A stretch of 64,000 bases of DNA from positions 1 to 64,000 of the forward strand of contig JALFRW010000019.1 of NCBI GenBank assembly GCA_022778715.1, in the 5' to 3' direction. This document shows positions 50,241 through 60,437 of this stretch, piece after piece; the first letter of the stretch is position 1, and each line of letters begins with the position of its first letter. The notes below the pieces were generated by a model, which was not told where the DNA came from, did not search any database, and saw only the letters and a program-made list of their open reading frames with translations. Both the position numbers and the translations under genes were made by a program. This stretch comes from Ezakiella sp. GTDB lineage: Bacteria > Bacillota > Clostridia > Tissierellales > Peptoniphilaceae.

Positions 50241-51647
50241 ATGGCTAAGAAAACTATTGTAGACGATATAGACAGAGGAGTTTACGACACGATTCAAGAG
50301 GTGGGCTTTAAGACAAAGTTAGATGCTGGCCTTACAAAAGAAATCACCGACAAAATTAGTGCCGAAAAAAATGAACCGGAATGGATGCGCGATCTTAGGC
50401 GTCGTGCTGTTGACATTTTCTATGAACTCGACAATCCTGTCTGGGGTCCGGATTTATCCGAAGTGGATTTAGATAATATCGTCACATATATAAGTCCGGA
50501 TGCAAATATGGAAGACGATTGGTCAAAAGTTCCGAAGGAAATAAAATCTATGTTCGACAAGCTTGGTATTCCGGAGGCTGAAAAAGGTAAATTGTTGTCG
50601 GGCGTTGGAGCACAATACGACAGTGAAGTGGTTTATCACAATGTGCAAAAGGAGCTCACCGAGCAAGGTGTCATCTTCTTGGATTTTGACACAGCGGTTA
50701 AAGAACACGAGGATTTGGTTAAAAAGTATTTCCAAAAGGCAATTCCGCCAAGGCTTCACAAGTACACAGCACTTCACTACGCAGTTTGGAGTGGGGGTAC
50801 ATTTGTTTACGTGCCAAAAGGAGTGCATGTGGAAGTGCCCCTTCAAACATATTACCGCTTGAATGCGCCGGGTGCAGGACAATTTGAACACACAATGATA
50901 ATTGTAGATGAAGGTGCAAGCTGCAGATTTATCGAAGGCTGCTCAGCTCCGAAATATAATGTGCTTAACATCCATGCAGGCAGCGTTGAGCTTTTTGTGG
51001 AAAAAAATGCAAAATTAAATTTCACATCCATTGAAAACTGGTCCAGAAACATGTATAACTTAAACACCAAGCGTGCAGTTGTGGGTGAAAATGGAAGAAT
51101 GGAATGGGTTGGTGGATCGTTTGGCTCAAAGGTGAGTATGCTATATCCGGGCACAATGCTTAACGGTGAAGGCGCTGTAGTGGACAATGTGACACTCACA
51201 TTTGCAGGCAGCGGACAAATTATCGAAAATGGTGCGCAAGTGTTTCACAATGCAAAAAACACCAAGAGCAATATCGACTCAAGGTCAATTTCAAAATCCG
51301 GAGGTGTGAGCGTTTATCGCGGACTCGTTAAGATTTTGCCAAATGCAGCCGGCTCTGTGAGCACAGGTTCGTGCGAAAGCTTGATGCTAGACAGCGAATC
51401 TCGCGCAGATACAATTCCGGTTATTATAAACGAATGTAAGGAAGCTACAATTGGTCACGAAGCCTCAATTGGGAGAGTTGACGAAGAGGTTGTAAATTAC
51501 ATGTGTTCTAGAGGGATCAGCGAAAATGAAGCAAAGGCAATGATTGTTAGAGGATTTGCGGACCCGGTGGCTCGTGAACTGCCACTTGAATATGCGGTTG
51601 AGATGAACAATCTAATAAACCTGGAACTAGAAGGGACGGTGGGTTAG
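50241..51647 (+). CDS. sufB: Fe-S cluster assembly scaffold SufB
   Basis: A 468-residue beta-helix protein on which the cluster forms. Recognised by VYVPKGVHVEVPLQTYYRLN, GQFEHTMIIVDEGAS, YKGLV-like VYRGLVKILPNA, and C-terminal SRGISENEAKAMIVRGFADPV. ATG 50241 follows AGGGGG one base after the sufC stop; a longer frame from 50220 lacks a ribosome binding site. Confidence 0.97.
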   Translation: MAKKTIVDDIDRGVYDTIQEVGFKTKLDAGLTKEITDKISAEKNEPEWMRDLRRRAVDIFYELDNPVWGPDLSEVDLDNIVTYISPDANMEDDWSKVPKEIKSMFDKLGIPEAEKGKLLSGVGAQYDSEVVYHNVQKELTEQGVIFLDFDTAVKEHEDLVKKYFQKAIPPRLHKYTALHYAVWSGGTFVYVPKGVHVEVPLQTYYRLNAPGAGQFEHTMIIVDEGASCRFIEGCSAPKYNVLNIHAGSVELFVEKNAKLNFTSIENWSRNMYNLNTKRAVVGENGRMEWVGGSFGSKVSMLYPGTMLNGEGAVVDNVTLTFAGSGQIIENGAQVFHNAKNTKSNIDSRSISKSGGVSVYRGLVKILPNAAGSVSTGSCESLMLDSESRADTIPVIINECKEATIGHEASIGRVDEEVVNYMCSRGISENEAKAMIVRGFADPVARELPLEYAVEMNNLINLELEGTVG

Positions 51648-52583
51648 ATGACGACTAAAATAAATGAGTTAAAATATAAAACATTCAAACATTTAGGCGT
51701 AAACGAACTCGGAAAGGCAAGCGATAACATAAAAGAAATCCATGAAGTATTGGGTTATGATTTTGGCGAAGAAGTCATTTTGAAAGAAAAATCTCAAATT
51801 TCCACCGAATATGAAGTACATGACACTTGGGCAGTCACTAGAGACAGTTACGCAATTGACAAAAACGACAGTTTTGAATTCGGCATTTGTTATACGGGCG
51901 ACATGAATCACGCTGTAAACTTGAGATTACACATAAAAGAAAATGCAAAGGCAAAAGTTTGTTTAATTTTTAATATGCTCGACTGTGACCTTCTTGGAAA
52001 AATCGACATTAAAATCGAAGAAAATGCCGAGCTGGAATTTGCACCGCTTTTCATTATGGGCGAAAATGTGATTATGAATATTCACATGAGTTTGGCAGGT
52101 GAAAATTCAAAATTCCACATGGAAGGCGGCTATATTTTTGAAGGCAATAATATAGCCGACATAAATGTGCAGGCAAATCACTCTAAAAACTCTGAAAGCA
52201 TTATAAATATGCATGGAATTTTGCTTGAAAATTCAAAGAAAACTTACAAGTACACTTTGGATTTCCCGAGAGGTTCCACAAATGCAAAGGGTTCTGAAAG
52301 TGAAAGAGTCATTGCACTTGCAGATAATTTTAAAAACATCGTGGTTCCGGTTTTGTTAGTTGGCGAAGATAATATTGAAGCTAGCCACGGCGCTGAAATC
52401 ACACAATTTGATAAAGAAAAATTAGACTATATGTACTCTCGAGGAATCAATAAAGAAACGGCTGAATTTATGTCCGTGAAGACGGAGCTTTCTCCGGTTA
52501 TAGATATGAACAATGCTCGTGGGAAGGAAATAATAAAGAATAGACTTTTTGAAATATTTCCGGGAGGAGATAATGAAATTTAA
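51648..52583 (+). CDS. sufD: Fe-S cluster assembly protein SufD
   Basis: A 311-residue partner of SufB. It has the same beta-helix pattern and the C-terminal YMYSRGINKETAEFMSVKTEL motif; the cluster-site His is in ASHGAEI. It is shorter than many SufD proteins (about 400 residues) because the N-terminal helical part is reduced. It starts immediately after the sufB stop and overlaps sufS by 11 nt. Confidence 0.9.
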   Translation: MTTKINELKYKTFKHLGVNELGKASDNIKEIHEVLGYDFGEEVILKEKSQISTEYEVHDTWAVTRDSYAIDKNDSFEFGICYTGDMNHAVNLRLHIKENAKAKVCLIFNMLDCDLLGKIDIKIEENAELEFAPLFIMGENVIMNIHMSLAGENSKFHMEGGYIFEGNNIADINVQANHSKNSESIINMHGILLENSKKTYKYTLDFPRGSTNAKGSESERVIALADNFKNIVVPVLLVGEDNIEASHGAEITQFDKEKLDYMYSRGINKETAEFMSVKTELSPVIDMNNARGKEIIKNRLFEIFPGGDNEI

Positions 52584-53793
52584 TCCAGAAGAAATTAAAA
52601 AGGATTTTCCGGTCTTAAAAGAGGGATATATTTATTTGGATAGTGCAGCTACCACGCAAAAACCGATTCAAGTGATAGAGGCAGTTTCAAATTATTATTT
52701 AAACGACAATGCAAATCCTCATCGCTCCGCACATCTTTTAGGCGTTAGAGCAACTGAGGATTTTGAAAGTGCAAGGGAAACGGTTAGAAGATTTATAAAT
52801 GCAAAATCAACCGATGAAATTGTGTTCACCAAAAATGCGACTGAAAGTTTGAATATTATATCAAATTCATTCCTAAAGAAATTAAACGCAGGCGATGAAA
52901 TCTTGGTGACGATTGCAGAGCACCACGCAAACTATGTCAACTGGTTAAATGTGGCAGAAGTTACCGGTGCAAAAATGAAGGTTGCATATTTAAATGACGA
53001 TAGGACGCTTGATATTGAAGATTTTCTAAGCAAGATCACGCCAAAAACCAAAGTAGTGGCTTTTCAAGAAACTTCAAATGTGACAGGCGCAATCGTAGAT
53101 GTAAAATCGCTTATAAAAGAAATTAGAAAAAAAACCGATGCAAAAATAGTAGTGGACGGCAGCCAAAGTGTGCCTCATAAAGTGACGGACGTTCGGGATA
53201 TGGACTGTGACTACTTTGCTTTTAGCGGACACAAGCTTCTAGCTCCAATGGGAATTGGCGTTTTGTACGGAAAAGACGGTGCGCTGAATGAACTTTCGCC
53301 ACTTCTTTATGGCGGAGACATGATTGAATATGTGTATGAGACACATGCCAGTTTTTTGGATGCACCGTTTAAATTTGAAGGAGGCACGCAAAATGTTGGT
53401 GCTGCAATAGGTTTGAAAGCGGCAATTGAGTATCTCGAAAAAATCGGCATGGATAATATTGCGAAGTACGAAAAAGAAATATCAAAATATGCATACGAAA
53501 AAATTTCAGCACTTGATGGTGTAGTTATGTACACCACGTCAAACGAAGAAAGATCCGCCGTTATTTCTTTTAATATTGATGGAGCTCATCCGCATGACAT
53601 CGCTACAATTCTCGATTCAAAGGGAATTATGATTAGAAGCGGACACCACTGCGCACAACCGCTTCACAGATATTTGGGGCGACCTTTTAGTGCAAGGGCA
53701 AGTTTTTATATCTACAATACCATAGACGAAGTGGACAAATTAGCAGAAGGCATTAATTATGTTAAGGAGGTGCTTAAACTTGGAATTAAATAG
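52573..53793 (+). CDS. sufS: Cysteine desulfurase SufS
   Basis: A 406-residue PLP enzyme that takes sulfur from cysteine. LDSAATTQKPIQVIEAVSNY opens the family; EHHANYVNW holds the PLP-stacking His, DYFAFSGHKLLAPMGIG the PLP Lys, and RSGHHCAQPLHRYLG the catalytic Cys (group II). ATG 52573 follows GGGAGG within the end of sufD. It overlaps sufU by 14 nt. Confidence 0.97.
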   Translation: MKFNPEEIKKDFPVLKEGYIYLDSAATTQKPIQVIEAVSNYYLNDNANPHRSAHLLGVRATEDFESARETVRRFINAKSTDEIVFTKNATESLNIISNSFLKKLNAGDEILVTIAEHHANYVNWLNVAEVTGAKMKVAYLNDDRTLDIEDFLSKITPKTKVVAFQETSNVTGAIVDVKSLIKEIRKKTDAKIVVDGSQSVPHKVTDVRDMDCDYFAFSGHKLLAPMGIGVLYGKDGALNELSPLLYGGDMIEYVYETHASFLDAPFKFEGGTQNVGAAIGLKAAIEYLEKIGMDNIAKYEKEISKYAYEKISALDGVVMYTTSNEERSAVISFNIDGAHPHDIATILDSKGIMIRSGHHCAQPLHRYLGRPFSARASFYIYNTIDEVDKLAEGINYVKEVLKLGIK

Positions 53794-54205
53794 TGTTTAT
53801 TCAGAAATAATATTGGAGGCGGCTAATTCAAAAAAGAATTTTAGAAAATTGGACAATCCAGATATTGAAGAGTTAGGGCACAATCCATCTTGTGGGGATG
53901 AACTCACAATTTATGCTAAGATAAAAGATGGAGTGATTGAAGACGCATCATTCACAGGAGAAGGTTGCGCTATAAGCAGGGCCTCCACTTCGATCATGAT
54001 AGATCTCATAAAAGGCAAAACAGAATCAGAGGCAAAAGAATTGATAAGTATTTTTCTAGGCATGATTAGAGGCGAAGAAATTTCAAAAGAAGATTTTAAA
54101 AGATTAAAAGATGCTAGAATGTTTGAAGGTATTAAACAACTTCCCGCAAGAGCAAAATGCGCGACTCTTGCTTGGCATACACTTGAAAATATAATAGAAA
54201 AATAA
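53780..54205 (+). CDS. sufU: Sulfur transfer protein SufU
   Basis: A 141-residue zinc-dependent sulfurtransferase that takes the persulfide from SufS. Zinc ligands are visible: NPSCGDELTIY (Cys and Asp), GEGCAISRAS and ARAKCATLAW. TTG 53780 after AAGGAGGTG is the preferred start; an in-frame ATG at 53759 lies inside sufS without a ribosome binding site. It ends the suf operon. Confidence 0.95.
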   Translation: MELNSVYSEIILEAANSKKNFRKLDNPDIEELGHNPSCGDELTIYAKIKDGVIEDASFTGEGCAISRASTSIMIDLIKGKTESEAKELISIFLGMIRGEEISKEDFKRLKDARMFEGIKQLPARAKCATLAWHTLENIIEK

Positions 54206-54220
54206 TTATAATAAAAAATT

Positions 54221-54250
54221 AAGCACCCTTGTGGTGTTTTATTTTTTTTG
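54221..54250 (+). terminator. Terminator of the suf operon
   Basis: AAGCACC (54221-54227) pairs with GGTGTTT (54232-54238, one G-T pair), then a T-rich run. Confidence 0.7.
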
Positions 54251-54286
54251 GGGTATAAATAAACATTAATATTTACGGAGGAATTT

Positions 54287-55234
54287 ATGAGTATTTATTT
54301 AATGATTTTGATTTTTGCTGTTGGCGTCGTGCTGGTGGTAAAAGGCGGAGATGTTTTTGTGGACGCAGCGAGTAAAATTGCTACGGAGCTTCACATTCCA
54401 AAGTTTTTGATTGGGGCAACAATTGTTTCACTCGCAACCACACTTCCGGAACTAATGGTTTCAAGCTTTGCTGCAGCCGGGGGTCAATCGGACATGGCAG
54501 TTGGAAATGCCGTGGGAAGCGTTATTGGAAACCAAGGTCTTATCATGGCAATTGCAATGATTTTTATGGATTATGTATGTAAGAGGAAAGATTATTTTGT
54601 TCAAAGTTTGATTTTATTAATTTCAGTTTGTTTACTATTTATAACAGGAAGAGACGGTAGCGTTTCGCTTGCAGCAAACATTGTCTTTGTGATTTTGTTC
54701 TTCGTATATATGTATGTGAATGTGAAAAATGCAAAAAATGCAATGAAGGAAGGGAAGGCAAACGAAGACGAAAATATTGAACAAAAAGCGTTGGGTAAAG
54801 AATTTTTGCTCTTTGCTTTGGGTGCTGTAATGATTGTGTTTGGATCAAGATTTATGGTTAATTCCGGAACGGGAATTGCCGAATATTTCAAAGTGCCGGA
54901 ACGCGTTATCGCAGTTACAATAGTTGCAATCGGAACCAGTTTGCCAGAACTCGTAACTACAATAACGGCAATCGCAAAAAAAGAACCGTCGCTTTCAATC
55001 GGAAATATCATTGGTGCAAATATTTTAAATGTGACCATGATTATGCCGGTGGCTTCATTTATTTCTGCCGGAGGACTTAAAATTAGTGAAGGTGCTATGA
55101 CACTTGACCTTCCATGGATGGTTGGAATAACAATTCTTGCAATTGTACCGATTATGATTAAAGAAAGAAGTTACAAACTCCAAGGCTATTTGATGTTAGC
55201 TGCTTACGCAGTTTATCTTGCAATGGTAATATAG
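54287..55234 (+). CDS. Calcium/sodium antiporter (CaCA family, YrbG-like)
   Basis: A 315-residue membrane protein with about ten helices in two inverted halves. Each alpha repeat carries the conserved GAT/S-L-PEL pattern: IGATIVSLATTLPELMVS and VAIGTSLPELVTTITA, followed by GNAVGSVIGN and GNIIGANILN. It exchanges Ca2+ for Na+ or H+. GGAGG precedes ATG 54287, and it is monocistronic. Confidence 0.92.
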   Translation: MSIYLMILIFAVGVVLVVKGGDVFVDAASKIATELHIPKFLIGATIVSLATTLPELMVSSFAAAGGQSDMAVGNAVGSVIGNQGLIMAIAMIFMDYVCKRKDYFVQSLILLISVCLLFITGRDGSVSLAANIVFVILFFVYMYVNVKNAKNAMKEGKANEDENIEQKALGKEFLLFALGAVMIVFGSRFMVNSGTGIAEYFKVPERVIAVTIVAIGTSLPELVTTITAIAKKEPSLSIGNIIGANILNVTMIMPVASFISAGGLKISEGAMTLDLPWMVGITILAIVPIMIKERSYKLQGYLMLAAYAVYLAMVI

Positions 55235-55244
55235 TTTGATTTTA

Positions 55245-55270
55245 AAGTCGTGAATTTCACGGCTTTTTTA
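55245..55270 (+). terminator. Intrinsic terminator
   Basis: AAGTCGTG (55245-55252) pairs with CACGGCTT (55258-55265, one G-T pair), followed by a T run. Confidence 0.85.
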
Positions 55271-55351
55271 TTGCCATAATCTTGCCTTTAATTAATTTTA
55301 AAAATAATATATAATATAATAAAGAAGTTTAAATATTATGAGGTGAATAGA

Positions 55352-56443
55352 TTGAAATTAGGTATAGTAGGGCTTCCAAATGTCGGAAAGAGTACCCTTT
55401 TTAATGCAATTACAAACAATAAGGCAGATGCACAAAATTATCCTTTCTGCACGATAGATCCAAATGTGGGGGCAGTAAATGTGCCTGACGAAAGGCTTGA
55501 TGTTTTGGCTGAGCTAAACCATTCAAAAAAAATTGTGCCGGCAGTTATTGAATTCTATGACATCGCGGGTCTTGTTCGCGGTGCAAGCAAGGGTGAAGGT
55601 CTGGGAAACAAATTTTTGAGCCATATTCGCGGAGTTGATGCAATAGTACACGTACTTCGCGCTTTTGACGACGAAAATATCGTTCACGTGGACGGTAGTG
55701 TGAACCCGGTTCGTGACATAGATACGATTGAAACTGAACTCATTTTGAGCGACATTCAAATGATTGAAAATATATTGCCAAAGTTTGAAAAAGTGGCGCG
55801 TGCAGACAAGAGTTTGGCAGGCGAACTCGAAGTTTTAAAGAAAGTTAACGAATGTTTGAACGAAACCAAACCTTTAAGAAGTTTGGATTTGGATGAAGAT
55901 GAAAAGAAAATTTTAAATGGCTACCAATTTTTAACTATTAAGCCGCTTATTTACGTTGCAAACGTGAGCTATGACGATTTAGTGGGCGAAGACAATGAAT
56001 ATGTAAGGGCAATAAAAGATTACGCTGCAAAAACAGGCGAAGAAGTTATTACCGTTTCAGTTAAAATCGAAGAAGAGCTAAGTGAACTTTCAGCGGAAGA
56101 AAAGAAAGAGTTTTTGTCCGAAATGGGTCTAACAGAATCCGGACTCGATAAGCTGGTAAAAGCCGGTTACAAAACTCTTGGACTCATGAGCTTTTTAACT
56201 ACCGGAGAAATGGAAACTCGTGCCTGGACCATTAAAGAAAACACAAGAGCACAAGATGCAGCAGGAAAAATCCACTCCGACATTGCACATGGGTTTATTA
56301 GAGCCGAAATTGTTGACTATGACACACTTGTTGCGCTTGGCGGTTCGATGGTTAAAGCTAGAGAAGAAGGCAAAGTTCGCCTTGAAGGCAAAGATTATAT
56401 TATGCAAGAGGGCGATGTAGTTCTATTTAGATTTAACGTGTAA
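55352..56443 (+). CDS. ychF: Redox-regulated ATPase YchF (OLA1 family)
   Basis: A 363-residue Obg-family ATPase that binds ribosomes and takes part in stress responses. G1 [16 protein letters not shown]3 [20 protein letters not shown], the [10 protein letters not shown] switch and the C-terminal TGS domain (ARAWTIK..., [26 protein letters not shown]) are complete. TTG 55352 sits six bases after GAGGTG, so it is preferred over GTG 55343, which lies inside that site. Its stop overlaps the next start (TAATG). Confidence 0.95.
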   Translation: MKLGIVGLPNVGKSTLFNAITNNKADAQNYPFCTIDPNVGAVNVPDERLDVLAELNHSKKIVPAVIEFYDIAGLVRGASKGEGLGNKFLSHIRGVDAIVHVLRAFDDENIVHVDGSVNPVRDIDTIETELILSDIQMIENILPKFEKVARADKSLAGELEVLKKVNECLNETKPLRSLDLDEDEKKILNGYQFLTIKPLIYVANVSYDDLVGEDNEYVRAIKDYAAKTGEEVITVSVKIEEELSELSAEEKKEFLSEMGLTESGLDKLVKAGYKTLGLMSFLTTGEMETRAWTIKENTRAQDAAGKIHSDIAHGFIRAEIVDYDTLVALGGSMVKAREEGKVRLEGKDYIMQEGDVVLFRFNV

Positions 56444-57651
56444 TGAAAAAGTTATTTTTAATTTTAGCTACGAGCTTTCTTCTGTGCGGTTGCAGTGTGG
56501 TGGAAGAGTATGGGCGTGGTACTTTGGAAAAGCCGAATGTGGATTTTTATTCAGATGAAACCATGGACTTTTTTCACGGGGAGGACGAAATAAATAATCC
56601 TGGCGGGACAGATGAAACTGCACCAAAACAAGAAAAGAATTCTATTTTTGTTAAGACAAAAGAAGAAAAAAAAGATAAAGAAACTCACGAAGTTAAAACG
56701 AAAGATGAAAAAACAAAGAGAGATTTAGAAGACGAGAAAATAAAAACCGACAAAAAGGATAATATTAAAGAAAGTAACGAAAATAAAACTGACGAAAAAG
56801 ATTTAGATAAAAAAGATTCGACAGAAGAAACCAAAATAATAACTGAAGACAAAGAAATTAAAGATGCGGCGAGCATCGTGGAGAATTCTCAAAAGAAACC
56901 GGCTGATGTAAAAAATCCGGTGAAATCCGGCAAAGGAGTCGACGAAAGTTTGTCAAATAAAAGTAATGGTTGGTGGTTTACTCCAAAAAAGGCAGGAACA
57001 AATGGGAAGAGTACAATTCCTGCCGATACGCAAAAACTGTTGGAAAGCTACGGGGGCATTTGGCAACAAAACACAAGCGACAAGGTAATATATTTAACTT
57101 TTGATGAAGGCTATGAGTTTAACAATAACACCGCAAAAATTTTGGATGTGTTAAAAGAAAAACAAGTGCAAGCCACATTTTTTATAACCGGCGCATATTT
57201 AAAGCAAAACTTGGATCTGGTGAATCGAATGATTAACGAAGGCCACGTAGTGGGCAATCATTCAAACAAGCATTTAAATCAAGTCAAGGCGATCGAAAAT
57301 GGCACTTTGGCTGAAGATATTACTTCACTAGAAGATATGTACGCGGAAAAAACCGGTGCAAAGATTTCAAACTTCCTGCGCCCTCCTGAAGGAGTTTATA
57401 GTGAAAGAACGTTAGCATTTATAAAAGATCAAGGTTACCGTCCGGTGTTTTGGAGCTTTGCATACAAGGATTGGCTGACCGATGCACAGCCAAAAGAGAC
57501 CGACGCACTTAAAAAAATTGTGGAGCAATTTCATCCCGGCGAAGTGATGCTTTTGCACGCAGTTTCAAACACAAATGCCAACATCTTGAGCAAAATTATA
57601 GATAAAGCATGGGCTGAAGGTTATAGTTTCGGGTCTTTAAACGACATATAG
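56443..57651 (+). CDS. pdaA: Lipoprotein polysaccharide deacetylase (PdaA-like)
   Basis: A 402-residue lipoprotein. Residues 1-16 are a lipoprotein signal ending LLCGC, with Cys17 lipidated. A long Lys/Glu/Asp linker (about 60-160) spans the wall. The NodB domain (about 205-400) shows YLTFDEGYEF (motif 1 with Glu for the second Asp, as in PdaA FDNGYE-type enzymes), GNHSNKHLN (metal His pair), LRPPEGVYSE and MLLHAVS. It should deacetylate peptidoglycan, perhaps N-acetylmuramic acid as PdaA does. It starts one base inside the ychF stop. Confidence 0.9.
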   Translation: MKKLFLILATSFLLCGCSVVEEYGRGTLEKPNVDFYSDETMDFFHGEDEINNPGGTDETAPKQEKNSIFVKTKEEKKDKETHEVKTKDEKTKRDLEDEKIKTDKKDNIKESNENKTDEKDLDKKDSTEETKIITEDKEIKDAASIVENSQKKPADVKNPVKSGKGVDESLSNKSNGWWFTPKKAGTNGKSTIPADTQKLLESYGGIWQQNTSDKVIYLTFDEGYEFNNNTAKILDVLKEKQVQATFFITGAYLKQNLDLVNRMINEGHVVGNHSNKHLNQVKAIENGTLAEDITSLEDMYAEKTGAKISNFLRPPEGVYSERTLAFIKDQGYRPVFWSFAYKDWLTDAQPKETDALKKIVEQFHPGEVMLLHAVSNTNANILSKIIDKAWAEGYSFGSLNDI

Positions 57652-57664
57652 CAAAGGAAAGAGA

Positions 57665-59872
57665 ATGGAGATTTCGGGTTCAATAACGCAAATTATATAT
57701 AAGAACGATGAAAACGGATTTGTCGTTTTTCTTTTTGATGCAGAAGATGATGTTATCACTTGTACGGGAAACATTCTCTCTCCTTATGTGGGAATGCAGC
57801 TTGAGCTTTCGGGCGATATTGTCTACCACAATCGCTATGGCGAACAATTTCAATTTTCTGCTTATAATATTGTGCACGATACCGGTGAAGCAGGAGTTTT
57901 TAATTACTTAAAATCAGGGGCGTTACCGTATATCAGCGAGGATATCGCAAAAAGAATTATGGAAAAATTTGGCGAAAATGCGCTCGATATAATCACAAAA
58001 GACACGGACAGGCTGCTTGAGATTTCAGGAATTGGACCGAAAAAATTAGAGAAGATTAAATTGGCTCTCGAAAAAAACAGTTATTCCAGAAACACAATCG
58101 TGGCACTTTCAGAACTCGGCATTTTTGGTAATGATGCATATAGAATTTACTCTGTCTACAAAGATGACGCGAAAGCAAAAGTGATGGAAAATCCATATCA
58201 ACTCATTCGAGATATCAAGGGATTCGGCTTTTTAAAGGCGGATAGAATTGCACGGACACTCGGCATTGGAGAAACGGATATCAGGCGAGTAAAAGCTGCA
58301 ATAGTGTATCTTTTGTTTGAATCAAGACTAGAAGGTCATATTTTTTTGTACGAAAGCGAGCTTAAGAAAAAATTAATTCAACTTTTAAAATATGACGTGT
58401 CGGATTTTGATATTGCAATTTTAGAACTTACAATTGCCGGCGATGTTTACAGACAGCCAAGTGAAACTGAACCGATGATCTATCTTTCCGCTTTAAATCG
58501 CGTGGAAAACAAAGCAGCAAAGATGACGGCCAACTTAATCACAAAAGAAGCGCCGTATAGATTTGGAATAGACGAGGCTTTTGAGACGATTTTTGCAAAT
58601 CCAAACATCGACTACGACGATAGCCAAAAAAAGGCAATTAAAATGGCACTTACAAACAATATTGCAATTATAACCGGTGGACCGGGTACCGGTAAAACTA
58701 CGATTGTTAGAGCTATTTTAGAGGGTCTGAGGGAAATGAATCTTTCATACATTTTGGCTGCACCGACCGGACGCGCTGCAAAAAGGCTGGAGGAAAGTTC
58801 AGGTGAAAATGCACAAACTTTGCACAGACTTTTGAGCCTAAGACCAAAGGATGAAACCGAAGAATACAATTTTGAAGTTGAAAAGCTTGAAGTAGACATG
58901 ATAATCGTGGACGAAATGAGCATGGTAGACATAAGCTTGTACCAAAAACTTCTAGAAGCTTTGAGTGACTACACCACGCTTGTGATGGTGGGCGATGCTG
59001 ACCAATTGCCGTCTGTCGGACCGGGGCAAGTGTTAAAAGATTTGAGTGAAATTGACAAAATTCCAATTGTAAAATTAAATACAATTCACAGAACCGGCGA
59101 TTTAAGCAATATCGCAGTGGTGGCAAAAAATATAAACGAAGGCGTGGAACCGACGTTCAATCAAAAAGATTCGGACGTGTTTTTTCTAGATGAAACGAAC
59201 GAGCGGGATTTTTTAAATGAAGTTTGTGAACTTGTGGAAACGCGACTGCCAAGCTATTACGGTTTCAATCCATTAAATGACATTCAAATTATGTCGCCAC
59301 AAAAAAAAGGAATGCTAGGCGTGATAAATCTAAACGAAGTGCTTCAAAAAAGATTAAATACTAATAAAAAAGCACTCAAATACAACGACAAAATGTTTAA
59401 ACTCGGCGATAAAGTTATGCAGATTAAAAACAATTATGACAAAGAAATCAAATATAAAAACATTGAAAAAAGTGCAACAAACGGCGTGTTTAATGGCGAT
59501 ATTGGAATTGTGACAGAATTGAATGAGGAAGAAGGCTATCTAAAAGTGCTCTTTTCTGATGACTACTATGCAGTCTATTATGACGACGAACTATCGGAAC
59601 TTCAACTTGCCTATGCTATCACTGTTCATAAATCTCAGGGCTCCGAATTTCCGTGCGTGATTTTTATTTCATGGATGAAAAATATTTTTCTAAACAACAG
59701 AAATCTTTTGTACACAGGTGTTACGAGAGCAAAAGAGCTTTTGATTGCTATGGGAAGGCGAGATATTTTTAATGAAATGATTAAAAACATATCTATTCAA
59801 AAGCGAAACACAACTCTAAAAGAAAAAATTTTGAAGGTGCTTAATTTTGAAAAAAACCTGTTTGATATGTAG
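57665..59872 (+). CDS. recD2: RecD2-type ATP-dependent DNA helicase
   Basis: A 735-residue superfamily 1B 5'-3' helicase (YrrC/RecD2) of genomes lacking RecBC partnership. Residues 1-70 form an OB fold, about 95-200 holds helix-hairpin-helix units (LEISGIGPKKLEKIKLALEK), then motif I IITGGPGTGKTTIVRAI, motif Ia AAPTGRAAKRLEE, motif II IIVDEMSMVD, motif III MVGDADQLPSVGPG and motif VI AITVHKSQGSEFP with LLYTGVTRAKELL. It acts in repair and replication fork restart. Thirteen bases after pdaA with a GAAAGAG site. Confidence 0.94.
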   Translation: MEISGSITQIIYKNDENGFVVFLFDAEDDVITCTGNILSPYVGMQLELSGDIVYHNRYGEQFQFSAYNIVHDTGEAGVFNYLKSGALPYISEDIAKRIMEKFGENALDIITKDTDRLLEISGIGPKKLEKIKLALEKNSYSRNTIVALSELGIFGNDAYRIYSVYKDDAKAKVMENPYQLIRDIKGFGFLKADRIARTLGIGETDIRRVKAAIVYLLFESRLEGHIFLYESELKKKLIQLLKYDVSDFDIAILELTIAGDVYRQPSETEPMIYLSALNRVENKAAKMTANLITKEAPYRFGIDEAFETIFANPNIDYDDSQKKAIKMALTNNIAIITGGPGTGKTTIVRAILEGLREMNLSYILAAPTGRAAKRLEESSGENAQTLHRLLSLRPKDETEEYNFEVEKLEVDMIIVDEMSMVDISLYQKLLEALSDYTTLVMVGDADQLPSVGPGQVLKDLSEIDKIPIVKLNTIHRTGDLSNIAVVAKNINEGVEPTFNQKDSDVFFLDETNERDFLNEVCELVETRLPSYYGFNPLNDIQIMSPQKKGMLGVINLNEVLQKRLNTNKKALKYNDKMFKLGDKVMQIKNNYDKEIKYKNIEKSATNGVFNGDIGIVTELNEEEGYLKVLFSDDYYAVYYDDELSELQLAYAITVHKSQGSEFPCVIFISWMKNIFLNNRNLLYTGVTRAKELLIAMGRRDIFNEMIKNISIQKRNTTLKEKILKVLNFEKNLFDM

Positions 59873-60437
59873 TTCCGGGGAGTACCCTATTTGTGAAAAA
59901 TGTTATCACGAGCTGGAATTTGTAAAATATTCGCGGAAACTTACCTATATAGATGACTTAAAAATTTTGATGCCATATGCAAAAATTCCAAAGAAATTTA
60001 TGATTGATTTAAAATTTAATCACAATTATGGATATATTGAATTTTTTTATGCTATAATACAAAAAGAATGTGATTTCAAGAACATTGATTATTTGATTTA
60101 CATTCCGGATGACATACTTCGCCGAATGAAACGCGGAACAAATGTAAGTCACGAAATTGTGAAACGAATTTCAAACGATTACCACATTCCAATCGCGAAA
60201 GTATTAAAAAGAAAAGGTATTTCAAAACCATCACACGAAATGACCGGTTATGAACGCGCGAATAAAAATCACAATTTTTATATAAAGGGTGAAATCGAAA
60301 ATGCGAATTATCTTGTGGTGGACGATATATTAACTACGGGAAAAACTTTGAGTGACGTGGGAAAAACTATAAAAATGACGAATGAAAAGGGGCGTGTGAA
60401 TGCACTTGTAATTTTGGGAGAGGGGGGAGCAGTATAA
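59847..60437 (+). CDS. comF: ComF family phosphoribosyltransferase-like protein
   Basis: A 196-residue protein. N-terminal cysteines CLICSSGEYPICEKC form a zinc finger; the C-terminal half holds the PRTase loop YLVVDDILTTGKTLSDVG. ComF is needed for DNA uptake in competent bacteria and links import to a helicase. The start is TTG 59847, inside the recD2 end (26-nt overlap). Its stop overlaps the proposed apbE start. Confidence 0.88.
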   Translation: MKKTCLICSSGEYPICEKCYHELEFVKYSRKLTYIDDLKILMPYAKIPKKFMIDLKFNHNYGYIEFFYAIIQKECDFKNIDYLIYIPDDILRRMKRGTNVSHEIVKRISNDYHIPIAKVLKRKGISKPSHEMTGYERANKNHNFYIKGEIENANYLVVDDILTTGKTLSDVGKTIKMTNEKGRVNALVILGEGGAV

